DNA of 10,882 bases from Roseicyclus sp. (GCA_018401055.1 JAGYLB010000118.1:1-10882), one strand, 5' to 3'. Shown: positions 1 to 9,126, counted from the stretch's first letter. Numbers and translations: made by a program. The notes: generated by a model from the sequence alone, not told the origin.

Positions 1-199
1 GCCCGCAAGGATCGTGCCCCAAAACGCGGCCGAGTGGCGATGGTGCGCCCGCTGACGCGGCAGGGCGGGCACAGCGCCTGCGCCCGTACGCACGACGAGA
101 TCGGGCGGGCGGGCCCATCAAGAATCAATTGGGGACGGGGAAACCTTTACGCATCACAAGGAATCTTCCGCATCCGCCTGCGGCGACGCCGCCGGTGAC
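1..199. other. Unassigned stretch beyond the pheA 3' end
   Basis: I can assign no gene here. Plus-strand frame 1 is open from the window edge to a TGA at 196-198, but its product is arginine-rich and matches no family I recognise; open frames of this length arise by chance in DNA this rich in GC. On the minus strand the stretch lies downstream of pheA, whose true stop cannot be fixed because of frame damage. A small imperfect hairpin is visible at 66-86 (CGGGC pairing with GCCCG, and an inner CAG with CTG), but no T-tract follows on either strand. Confidence 0.3.
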
Positions 200-905
200 G
201 CGGCTCAACCTGACGACGCCGCGGATAGTGCCCAACATCCGGAGAAAGCCAGTGAAACAACTCGCCCTGGAGCTTGAAGCGGCCTTCGCGAACTGCAGGA
301 GAAAGCTGCCGACCATGTAGCTTTCCAGCTTAACAAGGCACGCCACGCAAAAGCCGCCCATCGCCTCGTAAAGCGGGATGTTGCGGACACGGAAGACGAA
401 GGTCATCATGGACCCAGCGACGCGTCAGGCCGGGGTGCCGGTCCGCGACGAGAAAGCGGTGGTGCTGCGCCAGCCATCGATATGGCGGCGGCACGTCGCC
501 GTAGATCCGGCCGCCAGCCCGAGGCGCCGCCCGGTGCGGTCTGGCGACGTCACGGGCAGCGCGGGCATTAAGGGGCTGACCTCCTGATGCTCACGGCGCA
601 GCAAAACAGATGGCTGCTCGCGATGTCGGACCGCGCGCGCACGTCAGAGGTTGATGCACGCGGACAAAGACCTCGTCCACGATATGCAGGTCAGACGCGG
701 GCAGCAGGCGGTGGATGTCGGCGACGCGGCCATAGGTGGTGTTTCTTTCCACCGGTATCGCCTGATCGGCGCGGCCTGTCTGGACGGCCGCGATGGCATC
801 TTCGAAACTGGCGCAGGGCAGGGCCTCCATCCCCGGACGGGCGTCGTGGATGGCCTGATGGGAATAGGCGCCGGGTTCCCCCTGAAAGGCGATGCGTCCG
901 GTCAT
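200..905 (-). pseudogene. pheA: Prephenate dehydratase, frame-damaged as read
   Basis: Prephenate dehydratase converts prephenate to phenylpyruvate in phenylalanine synthesis, in the cytoplasm. Reading starts at the ATG at 905-903 with MTGRIAFQGEPGAYSHQA, the classic N-terminus of the stand-alone enzyme. TTYGRVADIHRLLP and a second-lobe SH motif (near 610-615) follow. Further down, IYG (near 490) and a TTRFLV-like stretch (near 445-470, after repairing one base) can be recovered. The regulatory ACT domain begins near 409 with TFVFRVRNIP and contains the phenylalanine-binding ESYMVG. A LGTYP-like end near 220-230 marks the approximate C-terminus; the stop is not identifiable. Several frame breaks are needed. 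The recovered region is also about 35 residues shorter than the family's roughly 275, with losses spread along it (for example about 3 residues inside the ACT domain). It may be a real pseudogene or a badly sequenced intact gene. It is divergent from the cytochrome c gene. Confidence 0.8.
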
Positions 906-1011
906 GGGTCTACCTGTAGATGTGGGCGTTTCGTCGCGCTCTCTATACCTTGCCATGCAGGGGCGAAACCCCATACATACCCCCGAAACGGCGATACCGA
1001 ATGGGAAGATC
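906..1011. promoter_or_regulatory. Divergent intergenic region, pheA / cytochrome c
   Basis: These 106 bases separate two divergent start codons, so they must hold both promoters. The cytochrome gene has a purine-rich ribosome binding site, GGGAAG at 1003-1008, three bases before its ATG. The pheA side has only a weak AGGTAG-like site. A TATA-containing patch at 942-949 (CTATACCT) could serve as a -10 element in either direction, but I see no good -35 partner. A short hairpin (GGGG at 960-963, CCCC at 969-972) lies in the cytochrome leader. Confidence 0.35.
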
Positions 1012-1527
1012 ATGTTCGACACGATGACCATCACCAAGGCATTCGCATCCGTCTGCGGCGGCATGCTGGTGCTTTTGCTGGGCGGATGGGCCGCCGAGGG
1101 CCTGTACAACATCGAAAGCCACGATGACGTGCGCGGTTTCGCGATCGTCATGGAAGAAGAAGAGGCCGCGCCCGAGGTTGCGGAAGAGGTGATCGAGGTT
1201 GCCTTTGCCGACGTCTATGCAGCCGCTGATGCGGCGGCTGGTGAGCGGCTTTGGCGGCGGTGTTCGGCCTGCCATGTGCTGGAAGCCGGCCAGAATCGCG
1301 TTGGGCCCTACCTGCACGGAGTTGTCGACCGTCCCAAGCATTCCGCCGAAGGGTTCAACTATTCCGACGCGCTGATGTCGCAAGACGGGGCGTGGACGCC
1401 CGAGAACCTGTCGGCCTTCCTCGAAAACCCGCGCGCATATGCGCCCGGCACCGCGATGGCCTACAACGGCATGCGCGAGGTCGAGGATCGGGCGAACCTG
1501 ATCGCCTATATGGCGACCTTCCAGTAA
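1012..1527 (+). CDS. Membrane-anchored class I cytochrome c (c552/cy type)
   Basis: This is a 171-residue c-type cytochrome and the only fully intact gene in the window. Residues 10-28 form an uncleaved hydrophobic anchor. An acidic, alanine-rich linker follows (four glutamates at 48-51, more at 55-62). The cytochrome domain then has the heme-binding CSACH at 84-88 and a GTAMAY motif whose Met149 is the likely sixth heme ligand. The architecture (N-terminal anchor, flexible linker, one heme) matches the cytochrome c552 (CycM) and cytochrome cy (CycY) of Paracoccus and Rhodobacter. These carry electrons between the bc1 complex and terminal oxidases while staying tethered to the membrane, with the heme domain in the periplasm. 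I chose the ATG at 1012 because it follows GGGAAG and gives the family-like MFDTMTITK start; the longer open frame back to 892 has no such support. It is divergent from pheA and has its own terminator. Confidence 0.92.
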   Translation: MFDTMTITKAFASVCGGMLVLLLGGWAAEGLYNIESHDDVRGFAIVMEEEEAAPEVAEEVIEVAFADVYAAADAAAGERLWRRCSACHVLEAGQNRVGPYLHGVVDRPKHSAEGFNYSDALMSQDGAWTPENLSAFLENPRAYAPGTAMAYNGMREVEDRANLIAYMATFQ

Positions 1528-1553
1528 AGTTGCGCCTCTGCGCTGGACCAAGG

Positions 1554-1583
1554 GGTCGCCCGCGCGGGCGGCCTTTTTCTTTT
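1554..1583 (+). terminator. Rho-independent terminator after the cytochrome c gene
   Basis: A GC-rich stem, GGTCGCCC (1554-1561) with GGGCGGCC (1566-1573) and one G-T pair, closes on a GCGC loop. The tract TTTTTCTTTT (1574-1583) follows at once. It lies 27 bases after the cytochrome stop codon and separates that gene from the yej operon. Confidence 0.88.
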
Positions 1584-1625
1584 CCGGCGGGCGTGAGGGA
1601 CACGGCCCGATCACGCAATCTCAAC

Positions 1626-1655
1626 TTGAACCCGGGTAGGGGTGGTCTCTAACGT
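1626..1655 (+). promoter_or_regulatory. yejA: Candidate promoter of the yej operon
   Basis: TTGAAC (1626-1631) and TAACGT (1650-1655) are separated by 18 bases, and both depart from the sigma-70 consensus (4/6 and 3/6 matches). The position is plausible, since the region lies between the preceding terminator and yejA, where the operon promoter should be. The match itself is weak. Confidence 0.3.
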
Positions 1656-1662
1656 TATGCGA

Positions 1663-1675
1663 CCCAGATACTGGG
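1663..1675 (+). repeat. Perfect short inverted repeat in the yejA leader
   Basis: CCCAG and CTGGG flank ATA exactly, 36 bases before the yejA ATG. It could be a small RNA hairpin in the 5' leader or an operator half-site pair. Nothing in the sequence decides between these or excludes chance. Confidence 0.3.
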
Positions 1676-1711
1676 AATGTTGCCCCACAGTGGACGAGCC
1701 CGGAGACCGTG

Positions 1712-3671
1712 ATGTCTGAACGCCCTGCCGCAGCCCTTGCACTTGCTTACTTGCCCCGCAGCCTGCACGCCACCCTGCCGATGGCCGCCGCCGTGGTGAT
1801 GGCGGCGCTGGTCGCCTTACCCGCGAGGGCGCAGGACCAGTTGATCGTGACCCATGCGGTCGGGACCTTCGGGCTGGAGGATCTGACCTATCCGGCGGAT
1901 TTCACGCATCTCTCCTATGTGAACCCGGACGCCCCGCAGGGCGGCGAGATGTCGATGAGTTGGTCGAGCGCGGGCGGATCGTTCGATTCGCTGCATCCCT
2001 ATACCAATCAGGGCAATCCGGCGGTTCTGGCCAATATCTTCTTTGAATCGATGCTGGAGGGAACGCTTGACACCATCGGGGAAAGCTATTGCCTGCTGTG
2101 CGAGACCATCGCCTTTCCCGAGGACCGGTCCTACGTCATCTTCACCATCCGGGAGGAAGCACGGTTTTCCGACGGCGCGCCGGTTACAGCGCAGGACGTG
2201 TTGTTTTCCTATGAGATCTTGCGCGACGAAGGCCTGCCGAGTTTCCGTGCGAATATCCCGCTGACCCTCGACAGCGCCGAGGTGATCGACGCGCGCACGA
2301 TCCGGTTCAACTTCAACCCCGAAAGTCAGTTGCGTGGCCGGATCGAGGCGGCGGGGCGGTTGCCGGTGTTTCGCAAGCCAAGCCATGTCGCCAGCGGGCG
2401 GGCCTTCAACGAAAGCCGTCTGACGCCTTTGGTGGGATCGGGCCCCTATGTGGTGGGCGAGTGGAGGTCCGGGCCGGTCCGCGATGTTCGTGCGCGATGC
2501 GCGATTATTGGGGCAATGACCTGCCCATCAACCGGGGACGGCACAATTTCGACAGCATCCGGGTTGAATACTATGCCGATGCGATTGCACCGCCTTCGAG
2601 AGGGTTTACTGCCGGGCAACTACCTGTTCCGGCAAGAGAATTCGTCGCAGAACTGGGCCAACAGCTATGATTTTCCGCGCCTGTCCAGCGGCGTGATTGA
2701 TCCGCGAGGAAATCCGTCAGGGGCTGATCGCGCCGGGGCAGAGTTTCGTCTTCAACCTTCGGCGCGAAAAATTCCAGGATCCGCGCGTGCGCGAAAGCCA
2801 CTCGCGCTGATGTTCAATTTCGGAATGGACAACCGAGACGCTGTTCTGCAGGCTCTATGCGCCGATCGACAGTTTCCTGGGAAAAACACCCACCCTGGAG
2901 GCCAGACGGGCGTGGCCGCAGGAGTGCGGAACCGGCGCTGGTGGACCCGCTTGCGCGGAGCAGATCCCCGACGAGGTGTTTCACCGATCGCGCCCTTTGT
3001 CCACGCCGCCGTCGGACGCCGACCGGACGCTTTGACCGCGCGTCAGGCTGCGCCGCGCCAGCGGCGCTGCTGGAGGCGGCGGGTTGGACGCCGGTGCACG
3101 GACGGGATGCCGCGCAACGCGGCGGGGCAGACGCTGGAGGTCGGGTTCCTGAACGCCGGGCCGTTGTTTGACCGGACTCATCAACCCCTTTGTCAGAGAA
3201 ACCTGCGCGCGCCATCGGGGTCGATGCGGCGCGGCTAAAACTCGGGTGGACGGGGGCGCAGGCGAGCCAGCGGCAGCGCGACGCGGATTTCGACATCGTC
3301 ACCGATTTCTTCCCGACGGGCTATGAGCCGGGCACCAGCCTGCGGCAGCTTTTCGGCAGCATCGGCGCGGACGAGCTCGCTGTTCAACGTGGCGGGGCTG
3401 GCCGATCGGGGCGTGGACCGGCTGGCTGGAGGCGGTGGTGCCGCGCCGAAACGCGCGAGGAGATGGAGGCGGCGGCGCGCGCGCTGGACCGTGTGTTGCG
3501 CGCCTACCGTGTCCGGGTGCCGCAATGGCACAACGACAGCGCGTGGGTCGCCTATTACAACCACTACCGCTACGCCTGGAGACTGCCGCCACCACAGGCA
3601 TCGGGTTCCTTGATTTCTGGTGGGTCGATCCTGATGCGGAGCAGGCGCTGCGTGATCAGGGCGTGTTGTAA
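1712..3671 (+). pseudogene. yejA: YejA-type peptide-binding protein, 3' half frame-damaged
   Basis: This is the periplasmic peptide-binding subunit of a YejABEF importer (SBP_bac_5 family). YejABEF takes up microcin C in Escherichia coli and defence peptides in rhizobia and Brucella. The ATG at 1712 sits 6 bases after GGAG (1702-1705), a better spacing than the GTG at 1709. Residues 1-40 form a Sec signal with cleavage likely after ARA. The frame is clean to about 2465 and carries family features such as FSDGAPVTAQDVLFSYE and SGPYVVGEW. After that the protein can be followed only by switching frames many times: DYWGNDLPINRGRHNFDS, NYLFRQENSSQNWANSYDFP, ALMFNF, AALLEAAGWTP, TLEVGFLNAG, DFDIVTDFFPTGYEPG, VRVPQWHND, LDFWWVDPDAEQALRDQG, ending at TAA 3669-3671. 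Start-to-stop length (about 650 codons) is normal for the family, so the cause is many small indels and not one large loss. I favour sequence error, but the gene as read cannot make a full protein. Confidence 0.88.
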
Positions 3672-3677
3672 CGGCAC

Positions 3678-4830
3678 ATGGGCGCCTATATCCTCAGACG
3701 CGTTTTGCTGATGATCCCCACGCTCTTGGGGATCATGGTGATCAACTTTGCGCTGACGCAATTCGTGCCCGGCGGCCCGGTCGAGCAGGTGATCGCACAG
3801 CTGGAAGGGGATGGTGACGTCTTTGCCGGGATTTCCGGGGGCGGCGGCGATGCGGGCGGGCAGGCTCAGATCGAGGGCAGCGATTATCAGGGCGCGCGGC
3901 CTGCCGCCGCAATTCCTTGACGAATTGCGCATCCAGTTCAATTTCGCCCGTATCGTCTGCGAGGACGGCTTTGCGGGTGTGCCGGATCTGGATGCGCCCG
4001 AATGCGTGGCCGAGGATATTCCGGGCATCGAACGCTTCGGCCTGATGATGTGGGATTATGTGCGGTTCGATTTCGGGGAAAGCTATTTCCGGTCTGTCAG
4101 CGTCATCGACCTGGTGATCGAAAAGCTGCCGGTGTCGATCTCGCTGGGGCTGTGGTCGACGCTGATCGCCTATTTGGTGTCGATCCCGCTGGGCATCCGC
4201 AAGGCCACGCGCGACGGGTCCAAGTTCGACACCTGGACCAGCGGTGTCATCATCGTCGCCTATGCGATCCCCGGCTTCCTGTTCGCCATCCTGCTGCTGG
4301 TGGTCTTTGCGGGGGGCAGGTATTTCCAGATCTTCCCGCTGCGCGGCCTGACGTCCGACGGGTTCGACGACATGACGCTGATCCAGCAGATCGGGGATTA
4401 TTTCTGGCACATCACGCTGCCGGTTCTGGCCTCGACCATCTCGGCCTTTGCCACGCTGACGCTGCTGACCAAGAACTCGTTCCTCGACGAGATCAAGAAG
4501 CAATATGTGATGACCGCCCGCGCCAAGGGGCTGGCCGAAAGCCGGGTGCTTTATGGCCATGTCTTCCGCAACGCGATGCTGATCGTGATCGCCGGGTTTC
4601 CGGCGGTGTTCGTGGGCGTGTTCTTTGGCGGGTCGCTGATCATCGAGACGATCTTCTCGCTTGATGGTCTGGGACGACTGGCCTTCGAGGCCGCCGTCAG
4701 TCGCGATTACCCGGTGATCTTTGGCACTCTGTTCGTCTTTGGTCTGATCGGGCTCTTCGTGAACATCTTGTCGGATCTGATGTATGTCTTGGTCGATCCG
4801 CGCATCGATTTCGAAACGCGGGAGACCTGA
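3678..4830 (+). CDS. yejB: Peptide ABC transporter permease YejB, one frame break
   Basis: This is the first inner-membrane permease of the YejABEF peptide importer. The N-terminus, [20 protein letters not shown] from residue 4, is the typical first membrane helix of Opp/Dpp-type B permeases. Later hydrophobic segments form the channel, and the EAA-like loop that contacts the ATPase is seen as [20 protein letters not shown] (4516-4575). The start is 6 bases after the yejA stop with only a weak ribosome binding site, which suggests translational coupling. One frame break lies near 3893-3900: the first frame reads SDYQGAR and would stop at 3918-3920, while the second continues with [10 protein letters not shown]. 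Restoring two bases (a lost GC in a GCGCGC-like run) gives about 384 residues, and that is normal for YejB. The gene is probably intact in the organism. Confidence 0.92.
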
Positions 4831-4831
4831 G

Positions 4832-6103
4832 ATGGCGATGCCCGACAATCGCCCCCGCATCGACCCCGAGCCAGGGTTGCGCCCGGTGCCGCCGGTCATG
4901 GCCCCGCCCGTCCGCAAGGGCTGGCTGTCGCCGCTGAACCGGCGACGGTGGGAGAATTTCAAGGCGAACCGCCGCGCCTACTGGTCGCTGTGGATCTTTG
5001 CGGTGCTCTACGGGTTGAGCCTGTTTGCCGAATTCATCGCCAATGACCGGCCGATCCTGGTGCAGTATCGGGGCGAGTATTTCACGCCGATCTTCAATTT
5101 CTACCCCGAGACCGAGTTCGGCGGCGATTTCCGGACCGAGGCCGTCTACCGCGATATCGAGGTGCAATGCCTGATCATCTCGGGTGGTTTGGGCGAATGC
5201 TGGGACGACCCGGAGGGTGTGATCGCGGCGGTGGAGGAAACCGGCGTCGTCGATGGCGAGACAGTGGAGCAGGGCTGGCTGATGTGGCCGCTCATCCCCT
5301 ATAGCTACAACACGGTCAATGATCTGGGCAGGTCCGCGCCGTCGCCCCGGACGCCAACCATTGGCTGGGCACGGATGACACCGCGCGCGACGTGCTGGCG
5401 CGGGTCATCTACGGGTTTCGGCTGTCGGTCAGTTTCGCGTTGATCGTGACCTTGCTTACCTCGGTTCTGGGGATCGCGGCGGGGGCGGCGCAGGGGTTTT
5501 ATGGCGGCTGGCCTCGACCTGATCTTCCAGCGGGTGATCGAGATCTGGAATTCCACGCCAAGCCTTTACATCATCATCATTATTTCCGCGATTTTCGTGA
5601 TGGATTTCTGGCTCTTGGTGTTCCTCATGGTGCTGTTCGGCTGGACCGGCCTTGTGGGCGTTGTCAGGGCGGAATTCCTGCGCGCGCGGAATTTCGAATA
5701 TGTGCGCGCGGCCCGTGCCTTGGGGGTTTCGAATGGCAAGATCATGTTCCGCCATGTGCTGCCAAATGCGATGGTCGCCACACTGACCTTTTTGCCCTTC
5801 ATCGTCACGGGCACGATCGGGGGGTTGGCATCGCTTGATTTTCTGGGCTTCGGCTTGCCGTCCTCCGCGCCGTCGCTGGGCGAGATGACGCTTCAGGCCA
5901 AAAACAACCTGCAGGCCACGTGGCTGGGTTTCACCGCGTTTTTCGCCTTTGCGATCATGTTGTCGCTTCTGGTGTTCATCTTCGAGGGCGTGCGCGACGC
6001 CTTTGACCCGCGAAAGACCTTCACCAGCGGCACCCCTGCGCCGGTCCTTCCCACCGGTGATGCGTTTGCGGACGCCACCAGCGCCTCGGGGCAGGGCCGA
6101 TGA
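4832..6103 (+). CDS. yejE: Peptide ABC transporter permease YejE, two compensating frame breaks
   Basis: This is the second inner-membrane permease of the importer. The ATG at 4832 follows GGGAG (4820-4824) and begins one base after the yejB stop. A proline-rich cytoplasmic start leads to an N-terminal helix (YWSLWIFAVLYGLSLFAEF). A large periplasmic insert before the channel domain follows, as is typical of YejE. The EAA-like loop reads AARALGVSNGKIMFRHVLPN near 5707-5766. One base is missing near 5325-5345, before the TDDTARDVLARVIYGF stretch. One extra base (a C) is present near 5505-5510, inside GFYGGW-LDLIFQ. The two cancel, so the total length fits 423 residues. The stop overlaps the yejF start as ATGA (6100-6103). 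Confidence 0.92.
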
Positions 6104-7688
6104 CCGATCCGATCCTGAACGTTGCCAACCTGTCCGTCCGTTTTGGTGCGACGCATGCGGTGCGCGGTGTGTCCTTCACCGTGGCCAAAGGCGAGACGGT
6201 TGCCTTGGTCGGTGAAAGCGGCTCGGGCAAGTCGGTGACGGCGCTGTCGACCGTGTCGCTGGTGCCGGGCGCCACCGCCACCACCGGGTCGGTCACCTAT
6301 GACGGGCAGGAAATGGTCGGCGCCGATGAACCGCACGCTGCGCCGGATCCGGGGCAACGACATCAGCTTCATCTTTCAGGACCCGATGACATCGCTGAAC
6401 CCGCTGCACACGCTGGAAAAGCAGATCACCGAGTCGCTGTCGCTGCATCAGGGCTTGCGTGGCGATGCCGCGCGGGCGCGCGTGATCGAACTGCTGCACA
6501 AGGTCGGCATCCGCGACCCGGAAAGCCGACTGGGCGCCTATCCGCACCAATTGTCGGGCGGTCAGCGCCAGCGGGTGATGATCGCCATGGCGCTGGCCAA
6601 CGGGCCGGAGCTGCTGGTGGCCGATGAGCCGACGACGGCGCTGGATGTGACGATTCAGGCGCAGATCCTTGACCTGCTGGCTGATCTGAAACGCGACATG
6701 GGGATGAGCCTTTTGTTCATCACCCACGATCTGACCATCGTGCGCCGCATCGCCGATCGGGTCTGTGTGATGCAGGGTGGCGAGATCGTCGAACAGGGGC
6801 CGACCGCCGACATCTTTGCCAATCCCCAGCACCCCTATACCCGCAAGCTTTTGGCCGCCGAGGCCAAGGGCCGCCCCGATCCGGTGCAGGAAAACGCCCC
6901 CGAAATCGTGGCGACCGACGGCTTGCGTGTCTGGTTCCCGATCCAGCGCGGGCTGCTGCGGCGCACGGTCGGGCATGTGAAGGCGGTGAATGCGGCCACG
7001 CTATCGGTGCGGGCGGGGGAAACGCTTGGCATCGTGGGCGAAAGCGGGTCGGGCAAGACCACGCTGGCGCTTGCGATCATGCGGTTGATTTCATCGCAGG
7101 GGCCGGTGGTGTTTCTGGGCCGTGATCTGCACGGGCTGAAATCGGCCGAGCTTCGCCCGATCCGCAAGGATATGCAGATCGTGTTCCAGGACCCCTACGG
7201 AAGCCTCAGCCCCCGGCTGACCATAGAACAGATCGTGGCCGAAGGGCTGGCGGTGCATGGCGTGGCGCGAGCCGACCGGCGCGCGCAGGTTGCCGCCATC
7301 CTGTCCGAGGTGGGGCTCGACCCCGCCATGATGGATCGCTATCCGCATGAATTTTCCGGCGGCATGCGCCAGCGTCATCGCGATTGCGCGCGCGATGATT
7401 CTCAAGCCGAAACTGGTGGTGCTGGATGAACCGACCAGCGCGCTGGACATGACGGTTCAGGTGCAGATCGTCGATCTTTTGCGCAGCCTGCAACGCAAAT
7501 ACGCCATCGCCTACCTGTTCATCAGCCATGACCTGAAAGTGGTGCGCGCGCTCAGCCACAAGGTCGTGGTGATGAAGAACGGCGATGTCGTCGAAGCGGG
7601 CGAGGCCGAGGCGCTCTTTGCCGCGCCGCAAGAGCCCTATACCCGCGCGCTGCTGAAAGCGGCCTTCGGGGAAACCGACGCCGCCTGA
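6100..7688 (+). CDS. yejF: Peptide ABC transporter ATPase YejF, two frame breaks
   Basis: This is the double-domain ATPase that powers peptide import at the cytoplasmic membrane face. Domain 1 has the Walker A GESGSGKS (residues 38-45), Q-loop FQDPMTSLNP, signature LSGGQRQR, Walker B LLVADEPTTALD and the H-loop ITHD. Domain 2 has GESGSGKTT, FQDPYGSLSP, FSGGMRQR, LVVLDEPTSALD and ISHD. Each half ends with the oligopeptide-transporter tail motif (HPYTRKLLAA, EPYTRALLKA). Single extra bases occur near 6325-6332 (GAACCGCACG where GAACGCACG restores the frame) and near 7372-7375 (CAGCGTCATCGC where CAGCGCATCGC does). Removing both gives exactly 529 codons, the usual family size. The second signature has Met where Gln is usual. 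The gene starts inside the yejE stop and ends 27 bases from the convergent hemN stop. Confidence 0.93.
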
Positions 7689-7715
7689 GCCATTGGCCCG
7701 ATCCCCGCCGACCGG

Positions 7716-9073
7716 TCAGATCGCCGAGGAATGGCCTTCGGCGCGCATCTCGTATTCGTCAAATCCGCGGGCGATCATGCGGGTCAGCGCGCGACCTTCG
7801 GGGGTGATGTCAAAGCCCGTGGCATGGGCACGGGTGACGCCGGGAAACTGGTCGGCCACCCGTGTTTCCAGTGCCAATAGCGCGGGTTGCGTGATGTCGA
7901 AATCACCCAGGATTTCCGCGTTGTCGATGCGGAAGTCGCACATCAACATCTCGATCAGGCGGGCGCGCAGCCGAGTCGTCGCCCTTGAAGGCATGGCCGC
8001 GCCCAGTGGCCAATTCGCCCGCCCGCACCGATTTCTGATAGGCGGCGGTGGAACTGGCGTTCTGCGCATAGCCTTGCGGAAACCGCGAAATCGCCGATGC
8101 GCCAAGCCCGATCAACACATCGCAGGTGTCATCGGTATAGCCCTGGAAATTGCGCCGCAGATGCCCGTTGCGCGCGGCAATCGCCATGCTGTCTTCGGGC
8201 TTGGCGAAATGGTCGATGCCGATGTCCTGGTTATTGGTCCCACAGGAACAGCCGGCGCGCGGTGTCGAACAGGTGCAGCCGCTGTTCGGGTGTCGGCAAG
8301 GCCTCGGTCGGGATCATCGCCTGCCGCTTGGCCATCCAAGGCACATGGGCATAGCCATAGAGCGCCACCCGGTCGGGCACGAGCGACAGCAACATCTGCA
8401 CCGAGATCGGTGATGCGTTCCTGGCTCTGGTTTGGCAGGCCAAAAAGAATATCCGCATTCAGCGAATGAATACCCGCCGCGCGCAAGGCGTCGACGGCGT
8501 CGCGCGTCACCTCGTAGCTTTGGAGGCGGCCGATGATCTGTTGAATCTCGGGATCGAAATCCTGCACCCCGATCGAGGCGCGGTTCATTCCCGCCGCCGC
8601 CAGCGCGTCGATGCGCGCGGCGTCGATTTCGTTCGGGTCGATCTCGACGGAAAATTCCACGTCCTTGGTCAAGGTGACGGCCGACCGGATCGTGCGGGTC
8701 AGATCGGTGATCATCGCCGCCGACAGGAGCGTTGGCGTGCCGCCGCCCCAATGCAGCCGCGCGACCTGCACGCCTTCGGGCAACAGGCGCCCCAGCGTGG
8801 CGATTTCCTGTTTCAGGGTCTCGACATAGGCCTGAACCGGGGTGTCGGATTGCACGCCTTGGGTGCGGCAGGCGCAAAACCAGCACAACCTGCGGCAGAA
8901 GGGCACATGAAGATACAGCGAGATGCGCGCCCCATGCGGGATGTCGCGCAACCAATCAAGGAAAACCGGGCCGTCCACGTCGTTCGAAAACTTCGTGGCG
9001 GGTGGGTAGCTGGTGTACCGGGGCACTTTCGCGTCGAAAGGCCAAGGCGGCGAAGTTGATTGACGTGTTCCAT
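7716..9073 (-). CDS. hemN: Oxygen-independent coproporphyrinogen III oxidase, several frame breaks
   Basis: HemN (called hemZ in some Rhodobacter work) is a radical SAM enzyme that decarboxylates coproporphyrinogen III to protoporphyrinogen IX without oxygen, in heme synthesis. Visible motifs are PRYTSYPPATKF, the iron-sulfur CRRLCWFC with the following ACRTQG, the SAM-binding WGGGTPT, and downstream GYAHVPWMAKRQAMIPTEAL and NFQGYTDDTCDVLIGLGASA. I place the start at the ATG at 9073-9071, because it gives the family-like leader LRRLGLFDAKVPRYTS once one T is restored near 9043-9050. Single extra bases are inferred near 8405, 8240 and 7975. With all four repaired the gene is 452 codons, the normal size. 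No Shine-Dalgarno sequence precedes the ATG; the upstream bases are pyrimidine-rich. The FNR palindrome lies 44 bases upstream, so low-oxygen control is expected. It is divergent from fnrL and convergent with yejF. Confidence 0.93.
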
Positions 9074-9106
9074 TGTTGTAAGAAAAAGAGGAAACGCGCC
9101 GCTTGT

Positions 9107-9126
9107 CGCTTGATCTGGATCAAGCG
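9107..9126. promoter_or_regulatory. Perfect FNR/FnrL binding palindrome between hemN and fnrL
   Basis: The core TTGAT-CTGG-ATCAA (9110-9123) is a perfect match to the FNR consensus. The symmetry extends further: CGCTTGATC and GATCAAGCG form exact 9-base arms around a central TG. The centre is about 44 bases from both the hemN ATG and the fnrL ATG. FnrL, encoded next door, carries the FNR recognition residues (ETVSR), so it is the obvious ligand. Activation of hemN at low oxygen and autoregulation of fnrL are inferences from position. Confidence 0.93.

Noticed and set aside
66..86. The imperfect hairpin near the left edge as a terminator.
   Set aside because: No T-tract follows on either strand and the stem is interrupted by a mismatch.
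2461..3671. Several short plus-strand frames that could be annotated as separate small genes.
   Set aside because: Each carries a consecutive piece of one YejA protein, in the right order, so they are fragments of a single gene.
3742..4962. A long (406-codon) open frame on the minus strand opposite yejB and the start of yejE.
   Set aside because: Its product is very rich in Asp, Arg, Gln and His with no recognisable motif. It is the antisense shadow of a well-supported permease gene in high-GC DNA.
6100..7688. Splitting yejF into separate single-domain ATPase genes at the frame breaks.
   Set aside because: The breaks do not fall between domains, and removing two bases restores one 529-codon double ATPase of the usual length.
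7693..8469. A 258-codon plus-strand frame over the 3' part of hemN.
   Set aside because: The minus strand there encodes clear HemN motifs, and the plus-strand product matches nothing and has low-complexity composition.
9024..9026. The GTG at 9026 as the hemN start.
   Set aside because: It starts directly at VPRYTSYPP and drops the conserved N-terminal leader that is visible upstream after restoring one T; it also has no ribosome binding site.
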